Below are positions 11,438 to 22,156 of a stretch of 64,000 bases of DNA, one piece after another. The first letter of the stretch is position 1. Each line of letters opens with the position of its first letter. Source of the stretch: Rhabditoides inermis (taxonomy: Eukaryota; Nematoda; Chromadorea; Rhabditida; Rhabditidae); contig CAWZYM010000431.1 of NCBI GenBank assembly GCA_963966185.1, positions 244,501 to 308,500 on the forward strand, read 5' to 3'. A model generated the notes under the pieces. It was not told the DNA's origin, made no database searches, and saw only the letters and a program-made list of their open reading frames with translations. A program made the position numbers and the translations under genes.

Positions 11438-12478
11438 CTAACGGATACCTTGCGCGGCGGGAAGATCCCCTATGTAAGAAGAGAGAGAGGATGCGGACTT
11501 CCAGCGTCCTCGACGCTGAATCTCCTCGGCGGGGAGACCCTTGGCAGCCAGGTGTGTAGCCCCCCCGCTGCGCAGCTGATGCGGGGTGAATATGGGGACT
11601 CCGGCCCGCGCTGCCGCCCATCGCAGCTCCTTCCTTACAGCATCGGTCGTCAGGTGGCGACCGTTGTTAAAGTTGGGGAAGACAGGAGAGGAGGGAGAGG
11701 TTTGTCGCGCGGCATACGCACGCCATGCAGCGAATCCAGGCGTTCCCGTGGAGATGAAAGACGTGCGTCCTTCGGCCAACTGATCGTTCTTGGCCCTTCT
11801 CACATGCACTGCCAGCACGTCTAAACCAATAAAACTTCGTACAAATAATCAAACGGCCGCCGATAGGCATTTCGCTTATCGCCATTGTCCGAGATGTCCG
11901 TCCACACAAGAGATACTGCCTCCGACACACGTAGCAGAGCATGGAAGCTCAGCCAGGCCAGCGCCGACGCCCTGACCTCCCTGCTCCCCTCCGTTGAGCC
12001 GAATCCTAGTGCGGTCAGAGAAGCCAGCGGGACGGGTACGTGGTGCCTGACAGATCTTGCTCTTGCGGCTGCAGCGAGGACGGCCTTGAGCAGTCGGTCC
12101 ACTCCGCTCGGCAAAGTCGACGTACCGGTATACCAACTGGAAAAGACAACTTTCTATCGTGTAAAGAGCTACACATCACTTTCCAGGTACGCACCTGTAT
12201 GCTGCCTGGATTCCTCGTAGAGAGCCCGCGGCGGCTCCCTTCTCCCACTTATGCAGTAGATATCCTAGCAGTGTGAAGACGTCGTCATGGTCTAGCGACT
12301 CCGAAGCGGCAAATTTCATCAGGTTCTTGAACGCCGTCGCGTAGCTTCTCGCCGTGGCGGGAGAGCTTCTCAGCACAAGCGCTTTCTTGGCGAGGCGACC
12401 TGCCTTGGTTCCTAGCTTCTTGTCGACCAGGGCGAGCGTTGACGAAATCGCCCCTAAACAAAAGCGGTGTCGCGTCAT
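11438..12478 (-). CDS. PAT element tyrosine recombinase, with two short introns
   Basis: This is the integrase that inserts the circular cDNA. Three minus-strand segments join in phase: 12478-12195, 12136-11883 and 11820-11438, giving about 306 aa. Intron 1 (12194-12137, 58 nt) is GT-AG; intron 2 (11882-11821, 62 nt) begins GC instead of GT. Catalytic residues of the family are visible: the first Arg in LLRVSEAVSLVW, the HxxR motif in HQLRSGGATHLA, and the final Tyr in SASSLSSY after GRW. The segment before MTRHRF may extend upstream. The phase agreement of both joins argues for real introns rather than random frameshifts. The GC donor could be functional or a disabling mutation. Confidence 0.88.
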
Positions 12479-12525
12479 TTCGGAAGGGGAGACAGGTGGA
12501 GGGCTGCCGCGGGGTGGGCGGGTGG

Positions 12526-12637
12526 AATAAAAACACGTAGAATGAGGCTAGAGTGCGCCGAGTATGGCAACGTTGAAAAGGGGAGCTACGCAGATTCTAC
12601 GCAGCGCGCGCGCTGCGCGGCAAATTCAAATCTACAA
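12526..12637 (-). repeat. PAT split direct repeat B, inner copy
   Basis: 112 bp matching 15497-15608. It contains the palindromic GCGCGCGCGC region and directly adjoins repeat A at 12638, the diagnostic internal B-A junction. Confidence 0.93.
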
Positions 12638-12712
12638 TTTCCACTCCGTTACACTACGTGGAAACTACGATTTGAAAAGCCGCGCATACAACGAGAATGG
12701 AAGGAACGTGCT
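12638..12712 (-). repeat. PAT split direct repeat A, inner copy
   Basis: 75 bp matching the left terminal repeat at 10927-11001. It lies between the recombinase and RT genes, next to B. Confidence 0.93.
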
Positions 12713-12716
12713 AGAA

Positions 12717-14915
12717 CTAGCAAAGATCGGGGTCAATGAGGATGAACGCAAAAGGGAAGTGGAGAGTGGGGTTCTGAAACTGCTGATTGCCGCCTGTCCC
12801 GGGAATCACAACGCGCTCGCCCGCTTGGTAAATGCGTGCTCCCTTGACGAACTGTCTCCAGCGACCCCGGTCATCTAATACTAGAGGGTAGTAATCACGC
12901 GACGCCCATAGAGGAAAGCCTAACACACCTGTGGTCGCAAAATGGCGCATGAAACGAAGGGTACGGGCCACCAACCTGGGCGGGGGGACCGCCCACAATC
13001 TCTCATTCCTCCACACATCCATATACCTGAAAATGTCGGCTCCGGCGGCGCCAGCGGTGGGGTAGCGGCTGTAGAACTTAGGACACTTGCTGTTGCGCGA
13101 GTCGGCAAAGGCGTCACAGCTGAAAGGACCGAACGTCGCATTCAACTCTCCAAATATATCGTCCCTGATACCCCAATCGTCCCCATCCGTTCTTCGACTG
13201 AGCTCATCCGCTTCCACCAACAATTCCCTGAGAAGCCACCTCACCGTGAAATGCGCGTTAACCGACTCGAGAGCGCCCCTAATTTCTCTAGCAATCAGGT
13301 CCAACTTCTCAGTCATGCTTCCCTTGTGCAGAATGGCTACTGCTGATGTATTGTCCGATTGAATCAAAACACACTTCCCAGCCAAAGTCCTAGCAAACGT
13401 TGTCACCCCGAATCGGATGCCGGCTAACTCTCTGAGCGTACTAGACTCGCCAACTTCTTCTTCATACAGATTCCTAGAAGATTTCAACTTCCTGTCCGCG
13501 TCCTCCAGCACTGCCCCAATGCCGGTGGCGGACGCGTCCGTGGATAGAGTGGCATTGGGTAAGAGAACTGTTTCCGTGAACGAACGCGTGCATCCTGCTG
13601 CCAACTTATTCATCCACCACCTACCATCCGCACGCATCTCCTCCGACACCACGATCATCTTCTTGCCCGCCTCATCTGCAGCTGCCGCCGACCTCATGAG
13701 CGCCCTCGTTTCCCGTGCCGCTTCTGGAACAACCAGATGAAGCGACATCAACGACCCAATCAGTGACTGTAGAGAGGACAGTTTGATCATCCGACTCTCA
13801 AGAGAGCTCGCCATGCTGATGGCTTTCGACAATCTGTTGTCTGACGGTGCGACCTGGCCGAGTTGGAGGTTCACTCGGAAGCCGAGCCACTCGACGGTTG
13901 GAGATGGCTCCCACGAACACTTCTCCTCCGCCATGGCCACGCCGGCAGACAACAGATCGGCTCGGATGATGCGGACTGCCCTCTGAACCTCTTCCTTAGT
14001 TTCCCCCAAGACCATACCATCATCAAGATAAAGAAACACGTGAATACCCATCTCACGCCATCTTTTCACGAACACTTTGAACAGCTTGGTGAACAAATAA
14101 GGACCAGCTGATAGACCGAACGGTAAAGCATTCCACACGTAGTTTTCGCCGTTCCACTCAAAACCCAATAGACTCTTCGTATCGTCTGCCATGCGCACGT
14201 GATGGTAGCCCGAACGAAAATCAAACGTCGCAGCAAAACCTCCAAACGGCAACGTGTCCCAGGCAACGCCTAGGTCCTCGTATTTGAAATGATTCTTGGC
14301 TATCGACAAGTTGAGCAGGGAAAGATCATGAATCAGCCGCTTCTTGCCAGATGCATTTGTAACTACTGCGAGAGGACTGACAAGGCTAGGCGATTCGCAT
14401 CGCATAATGACGCCGGAAGCCAAAAGAGCGTTCACTTGGTCGCCAACGGAAGAAGCGTCCGCCAAGGCAGATTTGCGGTTACTATCAACTATACCTAGCG
14501 GCGGCGGAGCCACGAGGTTCAGAGAAAAACCTTCCGAAATCACCTTAATGACCCAGGGTTCAGCCCCAATCAATGACCAAAACTCGACACAATCCGAAAC
14601 CCGCTGAAACAGATTATGCTCACCAGTGGCGGGAAGAAGAGGGGAGGGATGCAGTGCACGACCGGGCAGTGTGTCCGGTGCGGCCACAACGGAAGCAGCG
14701 CTGCTCGACCCTACCAGCAGTCCAAGGCGGGCTCCGACGATCGCGAGAGGGGGAGTACGGGCGGTGGCGATAGGAGGAAGAGCTGCCCGAGCTCCTCCCC
14801 CCGCTCCGAAAGGGCTGCTGACGGACAGAGTGGCCTCCGCTAAGAGCCGCAAGCGCCACAGCCAGACCGACTCCGTTCTTACCTTCACCACCTGAAAGGG
14901 ATCCGAGAGCTGCAA
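12717..14915 (-). CDS. PAT element reverse transcriptase / RNase H polyprotein
   Basis: An open frame of 732 codons. The reverse transcriptase has RLIHDLSLLN, FDFRSGYHHV (motif A), ALPFGLSAGPYLF (motif B) and FLYLDDG (motif C with the catalytic DD). RNase H follows, with TLSTDASATGIGAVL and STLRELAGI. The C-terminal portion (CDAFADS, AVPPPRLV) matches the region that follows RNase H in DIRS-like elements. It copies the element RNA into DNA. The N-terminal part overlaps the gag frame by about 300 nt in another frame, so expression needs splicing, frameshifting or internal initiation; the annotated first codon is only the ORF limit. No internal stop is present. Confidence 0.93.
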   Translation of the reverse strand: MQLSDPFQVVKVRTESVWLWRLRLLAEATLSVSSPFGAGGGARAALPPIATARTPPLAIVGARLGLLVGSSSAASVVAAPDTLPGRALHPSPLLPATGEHNLFQRVSDCVEFWSLIGAEPWVIKVISEGFSLNLVAPPPLGIVDSNRKSALADASSVGDQVNALLASGVIMRCESPSLVSPLAVVTNASGKKRLIHDLSLLNLSIAKNHFKYEDLGVAWDTLPFGGFAATFDFRSGYHHVRMADDTKSLLGFEWNGENYVWNALPFGLSAGPYLFTKLFKVFVKRWREMGIHVFLYLDDGMVLGETKEEVQRAVRIIRADLLSAGVAMAEEKCSWEPSPTVEWLGFRVNLQLGQVAPSDNRLSKAISMASSLESRMIKLSSLQSLIGSLMSLHLVVPEAARETRALMRSAAAADEAGKKMIVVSEEMRADGRWWMNKLAAGCTRSFTETVLLPNATLSTDASATGIGAVLEDADRKLKSSRNLYEEEVGESSTLRELAGIRFGVTTFARTLAGKCVLIQSDNTSAVAILHKGSMTEKLDLIAREIRGALESVNAHFTVRWLLRELLVEADELSRRTDGDDWGIRDDIFGELNATFGPFSCDAFADSRNSKCPKFYSRYPTAGAAGADIFRYMDVWRNERLWAVPPPRLVARTLRFMRHFATTGVLGFPLWASRDYYPLVLDDRGRWRQFVKGARIYQAGERVVIPGTGGNQQFQNPTLHFPFAFILIDPDLC

Positions 14916-15219
14916 CTTTGTCCGCCATAGACATCACGGCCGGATCTTTGTCAGCAGCCGCCAGAAGAGTGTTACGGTCCTCGAGCTTCTTTGTTGCCTC
15001 CGCGAGCAGGTTCTTAGCGTCCGGATCCGCAGTCTGCATCTCCAGCTTGTCGAGGAGTGAAAGCAGTTCGTGGTTGAACTTCGTCTGGACGTCGTAGCTT
15101 CTCGACGCTAGCGGGGCAGGAAGGGGCCTCGCAGGAGGATGCGGCGGGGCGCCGGCGGCGCGAACGAGCGCCTGGAAATCCGCAACAGTGACGTTGGACA
15201 GGTTCAAGTTGTCCGCCAT
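14620..15219 (-). CDS. PAT element gag-like protein with CCHC zinc knuckle
   Basis: A 199-aa frame starting at ATG 15219 (MADNLNLSN). The middle is Ala/Leu-rich and helical and the C-terminal half is Ser/Arg/Gly-rich. It ends with the zinc knuckle CFRCGRTGHTARSC (C-x2-C-x4-H-x4-C), typical of nucleic-acid-binding Gag proteins. By family knowledge it packages the element RNA. It is the first ORF of the element and overlaps the RT frame at its 3' end. Confidence 0.88.
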   Translation of the reverse strand: MADNLNLSNVTVADFQALVRAAGAPPHPPARPLPAPLASRSYDVQTKFNHELLSLLDKLEMQTADPDAKNLLAEATKKLEDRNTLLAAADKDPAVMSMADKVAALGSLSGGEGKNGVGLAVALAALSGGHSVRQQPFRSGGRSSGSSSSYRHRPYSPSRDRRSPPWTAGRVEQRCFRCGRTGHTARSCTASLPSSSRHW

Positions 15220-15496
15220 ACCCTGCAGATAAAGAATTTAGAGAACTTATCCCGACACGCGATTTGTCAGGATCTTAACACACCACACTGTACGTTTATG
15301 AAATATTTGGCGAACCTAGGTGGCAAGTATCTGACCGAAGAAACAAACCTATTTCAAAAGGTGTCTCACACAGTCTAAATGACGTAAAAGGAAGACAGAC
15401 CAAGAAAGACAAAATTCTAATAACGAAAAGCCGATAAAATCACCTCGAGAAGAAACGAAAACAACAACAAAAATAAAAACAACCAACCGCACAGAT

Positions 15497-15608
15497 AATA
15501 AAAACACGTAGAATGAGGCTAGAGTGCGCCGAGTATGGCAACGTTGAAAAGGGGAGCTACGCAGATTCTACGCAGCGCGCGCGCTGCGCGGCAAATTCAA
15601 ATCTACAA
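15497..15608 (-). repeat. PAT split direct repeat B, outer copy
   Basis: 112 bp identical by eye to 12526-12637. It ends ...ATCTACAA, after which host sequence CTCGAATG resumes. Confidence 0.93.
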
Positions 15609-16333
15609 CTCGAATGCTCACTCACTCCGTCCAACCTTTTAGTGCGTCCACTCGAAACAGAGAGCAGCGAGAGCAGACGAGGTCACGGAGTTCCGGGTGA
15701 TCGCAGAAGATGTCAAAATTACAAGGAAATTAACTACAACAGCATTTTCGTATAGGAGGAGGTGGAATAATTAATGGCACCGCATTCGTCGCTTCAAACC
15801 GAGAAATCTCTGGCCTAGCCGCCTAGCCTATTATTGTTCGTTATTTGGTGGCGGGTGGGTGTGTATGGTTAGGCATCCATCTTCCATCCACACGCATTCA
15901 CATTCCATGTTCGCCTCGACCAGACTATTGTCTATTGACATCAAACCGCGCTCTGTTTATGGGGTCGCCGCATATTGAAAGAGTTGTTATTGACGAAGGA
16001 CCAACATGTAAACAAATATACCAATAGAGCCTACATTTCCAAGAAAAAGAAATAGTGAAGCATATAGTCGCGTGGAGGGTGCATGGTGTTGTAGCGGAAA
16101 TTGTCACAAGACAAGAGACAAGAGCCAACAAGAGAAGTGGGTAGGCGAATGCGCGCAAGTTTTTCGTTGATCCTGGTTCATTAGAGCCTGGTTCATTAGA
16201 GTGTGCACACCTGGGGGTCACAGTGCTCGCGTACACACACTGTCCAAAAAGGCGTGTTCGTCGAGCCGTGTTCCAAAGGCTGTGCACACCGTCGGCTGAA
16301 AAGGTGTTGATGTGAGCCGCGCGATGTGCCGCC

Positions 16334-16339
16334 ATATAA
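16334..16339 (+). promoter_or_regulatory. TATA-like box of the plus-strand mucin-like gene copy
   Basis: TATAAA in the context GCCATATAAAGAG, about 36 bases before the ATG at 16375. The matching position in the other arm reads CCATATAAGGAC, so the element is conserved in both copies. Confidence 0.55.
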
Positions 16340-16374
16340 AGAGCCGGCGACGGCGACGGATCAGACACAGTCGA

Positions 16375-16574
16375 ATGCTCGTCATCCCACTTCTCCTCGC
16401 TTTTGCAGCGTCCGGTGCAGCGATCGACTGCGAGGTACGGTAGATTTGCTTGGTCAAATTCATATCTTGATCGTGATGATATGTTTTTTTTTCCAGATTG
16501 GATCGCACTGAAGAACTACATTGAGTTCGAGTGTTATACAGGCACTGGGATCGTGAAGGGAATCAGGCCTATTG
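16375..16574 (+). pseudogene. Exons 1-2 of the plus-strand multi-module mucin-like gene, frameshifted
   Basis: Exon 1 (16375-16434) encodes a signal peptide, MLVIPLLLAFAASGAA, followed by IDCE and a GTACGG donor. Exon 2 (16497-16574) matches the intact gene's exon 2 but lacks four bases just after ATTGGATCGCA, which puts a TGA in frame five codons into the exon. The counterpart on the other arm reads through (IGSQYVKNYIEFECY). Exon 3 is not found downstream; 5 kb of transposon-rich DNA lies there instead. This copy therefore cannot make the normal N-terminus. Confidence 0.85.
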
Positions 16575-17093
16575 GTGGGTGAAGAAAGTATGAAAGAAAA
16601 TAAGTATATGTTCTTAATCGAAACCGCTCTAATATCGTTATGGCAGTGGTCACAAAATGATAGTGATAACTTAGTTATGCAATACTGGTAACGACTATGC
16701 ATTATGAGCATGTTGTTGGCGGGATAAGTTATGAGACCGGAAAGTTATAGGACCGGAGCGAACCAAATTGCTGCATAATTAGGATTATCAATAACATTTG
16801 TGAAGTCGAATAATTCAATAATTCGTTTATACATACGCATGCAGGTACACATGAAAAAAACAATCACATACTCACATACATGTTTTTCACATACTCACAT
16901 ACATCTATGTATATGTTCACCGGAGTAGTGCTTGTGACGTACAAGTTTTTTTTTCACAGGGCAAGTACAATTGTCGTTTCTGTCTTTCGTTCGTAGTCTA
17001 CAAGTTAGCATGATAAAATCTAAAAACATGTTTGTTTAGAATAAAATAAGAAATTTAACTGAAATGATTTGTTGGTAAACTAGCTACTGTCCC

Positions 17094-19422
17094 GATCACA
17101 AGCTTTGACCATTCGGCCGTGACGTCCCGGCCCGGGCCGTGACATAGCGTGACATTGATTATATATCGTTATCTGATCAAACTAAAAATATACCAATAAC
17201 ACCATTAAATTCAGCATGTATGATTTGCCTGGAAAGCATAATTCAATCTCATTTTCATCATTCAAATTGACACCCGGGTGCCCATGCGAGAAACACGTAT
17301 GGATAAACGAACTTTTGGATTTATACGTATCAATATATATGGATAAACGAACTTTTGGATTTATACGTATCAATATATTGTTAATCTGTTTACAAAATAT
17401 CACAGTAAAGTATATTTCACTCATCGAGATATTTCGACGCAAAGTGGCTGTTTCAAATTGACATATTTCGATCTCTACACTTTTCACTGGCTCAATGACA
17501 TCCGATCAAAATGAGATTTGCACCACCGAACTTCCCATACTTTGTTCCATCTTATTATAACGCTATTTCAGCATTTCGTTTTCATGATTTTCACAACTTT
17601 TTCACACACGTGTCTTGTTTTGAGAACCTGGTGAGAGAGAGGAGGGGGCAGGGCGTAGAGGAGTCGCGTCTCTCTGGCTATGCCCTGCCACAGGCGGGCG
17701 AGACTGCGACGCGATAACATTTACGACTTCTCCAATCAAATTCATGAAATCAAAACTGATCAATCTGAAATTGTTTTCAGTTTCTCACAAACATTTCGAG
17801 CTTCAAAAAGAGGTCTCATAAGGACATAAGCAAGTAACATAATGACATCCACGCTTTCAGAACAGTCTTCGTTTGCACACGGCGTTATTTGAGAAACCAG
17901 CTACGATTTTTGTTGCACTGTTTTTGTCTTGTTGAGACAAATAAAATAACATCTTATTTTTGAAATTTGGACTATTTTGAACACATTCAGGAATTACCAC
18001 CCGGACTAATTGCCAGTTAAAGATGAGTGATTGTGCAAATCTACCTCAGACTCCATCTTTTATGACCCTCTCCCTTTGGCAAAATGCCGCCTACCACATT
18101 CTCTATTGACTTCCCCCCGCATCCGCCTGTAGCACGCTTCAGGCAGATTTGTGCGTGGGTGTGAGTGGAGACTCGCAATGAGAGACTGTGTAAGAGAGTG
18201 AGTACCAGACACGAGAGGGTTAGAGAACACGTGAATGCAGAGAGGAAGAGTTTCAGACAAATATTAGAGACCGTGTTGCACGCAGAGAGAGAAAATCGAA
18301 GCTGTAATAAGTGCGTGGTATTTTCGTGATCACCCAAGTTGAGCTGCCAATTCCAGCCTGAGTGGCAATACTGATTTCGTTCAAATCGGTCCAAATTTAA
18401 TTTTGAAGACGTCATTTTACTCCTCTCAATGAGAGAAAGCCGATGAGCACAAATTTAAAGCTGGTTTCTCAAACACTGAAGAGCTGTAGAGGTGAAAAGT
18501 TTCGCTATTTCTTCATTTTTTTTGGGTAGAAAAAGGTGCAAACTACATTTCTTATCCACACCGGTATTAGTCGGGCTCACTATTGTGCTATTCCATTTGC
18601 GATTAAAGTACTATGACAACTAAAGATCTAACCGCAACAATGCGGCCATACTTCCGAAGACAGCGTGTTGCGTCAGTTCCTTATGAGACCTCTTTTTGAA
18701 GCTCGAAATGTTTGTGAGAAACTGAAAACAATTTCAGATTGATCAGTTTTAATTTCATGAATTTGATTGGGGAAAGTCATAAATGTTATCGCGTCGCAGT
18801 CTCGCCCGCCTGTGGCAGGGCACAGCCAGAGAGACGCGACTCCTCTACGCCCCGCCCCCTCCTCTCTCGCACCGGGTTCTCGAAACAAGACACATGTGTG
18901 AAAAAGTTGTGAAAATCATGAAAACGAAATGCTGAAACAGCGTTATAATAAGATGGAACAAAATATGGGAAGTTCAGTGGTGCAAATCTCATTTCGATCG
19001 GACGTCATTGGGCCAGTGAAAAGTGTATAGATCGAAAGATGTCAATTTGAAACAGCCACTTTGCATCGAAATATCTCGATGAGTGAAATACATTTTACTG
19101 TGATATTTTGTATACAGATTAACAATATATTGATACGTATAAATCCAAAAGTTCGTTTATCCATACTCAGTGTGACTGCAATCCCAGCGGCTTCTTTTCA
19201 TGCTGAATCGTGTTTCTCGCATGGGCACCCGGGTGTCAATTTGAATGATGAAAATGAGATTGAAATATGCTTTCCGTGCAAATCATACATGCTGAATTTA
19301 ATGGTGTTATTGGTTTATTTTTAGTTTGATCAGATAACGTTATATAATCAATGTCACGCTATGTCACGGCCCGGGCCGGGACGTCACGGCCGAATGGTCA
19401 AAGCTTGTGATCGGGACAGTAG
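17094..19422. mobile_element. Foldback (long terminal inverted repeat) element
   Basis: Two arms of about 730-745 bp (17094-17824 and 18678-19422) are reverse complements of each other. The outer ends read CTACTGTCCCGATCACAAGC and its complement. A unique core of about 850 bp (17825-18677) has no recognisable protein. The sequence flanking the element is absent from the other duplication arm, consistent with an insertion. I could not fix a target-site duplication. It is a non-autonomous foldback/DNA-transposon type by structure. Confidence 0.85.
17298..17377 (+). repeat. 40-bp tandem duplication inside one foldback arm
   Basis: The unit beginning TATGGATAAACGAACTTTTG occurs twice in direct tandem (17298-17337 and 17338-17377). 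The matching position in the right arm (about 19115-19165) has one copy, so the duplication arose after the arms formed. Confidence 0.85.
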
Positions 19423-19539
19423 TAAGAAAGTAACCCAAAGTCACTTTCTCTGGTATGCCATACTTCTCAACTGTGTGCGTGCTGGGGAAATCTTAATTTT
19501 ACAATCATCACAAAAAATTCGAAGTTATTCTTAAAACAC

Positions 19540-20460
19540 ATCATCAGGTGTTCCACAAGGGTCAGTGTTAGGGCCACTCCTATTTATCATATATCTTGCC
19601 GGTCTAGAGAATGGCTTCCTCCATAACATACGTATCTGCGCTTTGCCGATGATATCAAGGTATACATCTCATACACTGCTGCCAATGCTTCTGCTGCTCA
19701 CGCCGCGCTCCAATCAGCCATCGATCATGTGCATTCGTATTCGACGCAGTTGCAGCTCGTACTATCAGAATCAAAGTGCACTGTATTACACCTTGGTAGA
19801 GGCAACCCGCAGCACGCATACTCACTGGACGGCAGTCCACTCTCTCACTGCGAGCGCGTGCGTGACCTGGGACTCCAGGTAGATACCACAACTCCGCCAT
19901 CAATGCCAGTGTGCGCGCGTCTATTGCGATGAATCGAGCACGGCTACTCATTCGATCTGTGCACACGAGTGACGAGCGCGTTCTGATCAAGCTCTATAAG
20001 ACATACGTTTTGCCACTACTAGAATTTGCCTCACCAGTGTGGAACCCACACTTGCTCAAAGACGTCGCGCATTAGAAAAAGTCCAAAAATACGTCACTCG
20101 GGTCATTTTCTATCGTGTCTATCCTTCGGATACCTATTCGCAAGCAATGCACACCTATTCGTTCCGATTGAAAACGTTGGGACTGACCAGTCTAGTAGAA
20201 CGCCGCGCACGAAACGACCTCACTCTCGCACACAAAATGTACAAGCGGCTCGTCAGTACCCCATTCTCTTCCATGTTCAAGCTGAAACCTTGCCGCGGGC
20301 GAAATGGCACATTCTCACTTCATATCAAAGCAACGAGGTCCACGCTTTTGCAAAATTCCTACGCACTCAGAACCGCTCGTTTTCATTCTCGCACTCACAA
20401 AATCACATCCACGCGTCTTTCGACTCTCTCACTCGAGGTTCTGTAGGGCACTCACACCAC
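19540..20460 (+). pseudogene. CR1/jockey-like LINE reverse transcriptase remnant
   Basis: The region starts with GVPQGSVLGPLLFIIYL (RT motif B), then a frameshifted FADDIK motif C near 19645. The thumb and C-terminal region follow in shifting frames: SKCTVLHLG, then YVLPLLEFASPVWNPH and LEKVQKYVTR. At least two frameshifts break it. This pattern is typical of a 5'-truncated, decayed LINE of the jockey/CR1 group. It lies inside the 5-kb block specific to the plus arm. Confidence 0.85.
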
Positions 20461-20519
20461 GGCTCGTCAAAACAACAGAGCCCGCGCACTCCCTCCGTGA
20501 CGGGCTAAAGCCATTTCAC

Positions 20520-21700
20520 TACTCAGATCGATTTAAGCCAAGCCCAACAAATCTCAGCACGAAAGCCGAAAATGCATATTTGCGAATCACAACTCGCGAA
20601 TCACCAGTGGCGAAACTCGCGACAACTTGGGAAGTGTTTGTGCAGTTCGCCTCAGACCCTCCATGGCGCAATGCGATCACGGTAGCCTGTAATCTAGCTA
20701 CCGGGGTTGTCCAAATCTTTCGTGTGATTACAATTGAAACAAAAATTCGAATTCAAGCCACGCCCACTTCAATAAGCTCCGCCCCCTCTGATCGCCACGC
20801 TTTTTCAATGGAGGGAGTGCGCGCTTGACGAGCCGTGACACGAATCGATCTTACACATACACTCAAGCTTGCGAGCTAAGACACAGTTGTGACAGGTGCA
20901 ACAACAATAACACAGCAAACATGTACGGACGAATACAAGCCGGGATAATACATGCACGGGGAAGATACATGCACGGAATAGGACAGGGCCGCCCCTGGAT
21001 CTCGCCGCACCCGATCGCACTGTGCCCGCTCGTTTCCTCTCACTGTCTGCCGCCGCCGATCGATCGATGCAAGCCGAGAGTGCCCGAACCGATCTACCGG
21101 ACTGATCTACCACCCATCTCTGACCCCCAGTGAGCACGTGCAACAATAATTGATCTTGCTATAATTTCGTGATTAATTCTAGTGTTACATTCTTCACACA
21201 TTGCCCTCTCATTGCTCTGAAGCTATTGACACTGTACTTGTGGTATCTCTCATTGCAGTTGCTGTTCGATCGTTTTATACAGTGGTTGATTTGGCTCGGC
21301 TGGGTAGAAGGAAAGTGATGATGCTGAAGTTTGTACCTGCTCTCTTGCACATGTCTCTTATTGTGCCGCGGCTGCTCCACCGCACTGGCACTCCTCCATG
21401 CCACAGATCGGGGGCAGGTATCATTCCGATGTACTCTGATCTAGACTAACTGCACTTCTGTGTCGGATTAGCCCAAGATTTCTCTCTCTCACTCACTCGG
21501 TTTCATGCGGATTAGATCACATACGGCATCACTCTATACGATGATTCAACTTGGTTGTCACTACATTGCGGTCATTCTCTCAACAATGCGGCTATTTCTC
21601 TCATGCTTTTCATTTCTTTCATGCTTTTTAATCATCGATGTTTGTTTTTATGTGCGACGCAGTATTTCTGCAATAAATTATTATTAACAACGTGGAAAAT
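20520..21700. other. Unassigned DNA after the LINE fragment
   Basis: No gene is supported. An 82-codon frame at 21201-21449 is hydrophobic at its start but resembles nothing I know. AATAAATTATTATT near 21670 could be the 3' end of the LINE unit or of another element. The block has no counterpart in the minus arm, so it belongs to the inserted DNA. Confidence 0.4.
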
Positions 21701-21816
21701 CAAAATACATACAACTACTTGACTGTAGTTAACGATAAAGCCTCGCTTGTGTCGAGTACATTGTGATTGGGAAGTGTATAGTTAGCAAAGTAACCGTGCT
21801 TTCATACTAACATTCA

Positions 21817-22088
21817 TATAATATTATTCTGGGAATAGTTCGCCGAGTCACGGTAGAAAATCGATCTACCTTCGAGTCGCAATTGATCTACCCTCTCGTC
21901 GTGAGGAGACGCGCGCATTCAAAAGATAGTATCGTGTATCGATCAAAGAAGCCGACATGCCAATCAAAGAGACCGCGACACACTCGAGTCTTTCCCGCGC
22001 TGTCTGCCCTCTCTCGCTCGCGACTGAGTTTCGCCAACTGACCCCGGCTGGCAATAGCAGAAACTATCCTCCAGGCGGCGACTATACA
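21817..22088 (-). repeat. MITE-like interspersed repeat, copy 2
   Basis: Reverse-complement copy of 3893-4162, with the same CTGG..GATAGTT-type ends. It sits just upstream of exon 4 of the plus-strand mucin-like gene copy. The intact copy in the other arm has no such insert. Confidence 0.65.
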
Positions 22089-22156
22089 TATATGAATGAA
22101 AAATGAGGCACTGAATGGGAAACATGAACAGGGAAAGAATGAACAAAATGTTGTAG

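Larger units (their letters stand above)
10927..15608 (-). mobile_element. PAT/DIRS-type tyrosine-recombinase retrotransposon, apparently complete
   Basis: A 4.68-kb element on the minus strand with three ORFs in the order gag-like, reverse transcriptase/RNase H, then tyrosine recombinase. It has the split direct repeats that define PAT elements: A (75 bp) at 10927-11001 and 12638-12712, and B (112 bp) at 12526-12637 and 15497-15608, arranged A - B,A - B. The exact boundaries are confirmed by the empty site in the other duplication arm: host sequence reads continuously from ...GGATG to CTCGAATG... with no target-site duplication, as expected for recombinase-mediated insertion. All ORFs are long and open and the direct repeats look near identical, so the insertion is probably recent. 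Confidence 0.95.

Noticed and set aside
11363..11824. Plus-strand ORFs across the PAT element (11-15 kb)
   Set aside because: They are antisense to the recombinase, RT and gag frames, which carry clear family motifs on the minus strand.
21201..21449. 82-codon hydrophobic plus-strand ORF
   Set aside because: No family recognised, no signal or splice structure that fits, and it lies in DNA inserted into the duplication arm with LINE remains.
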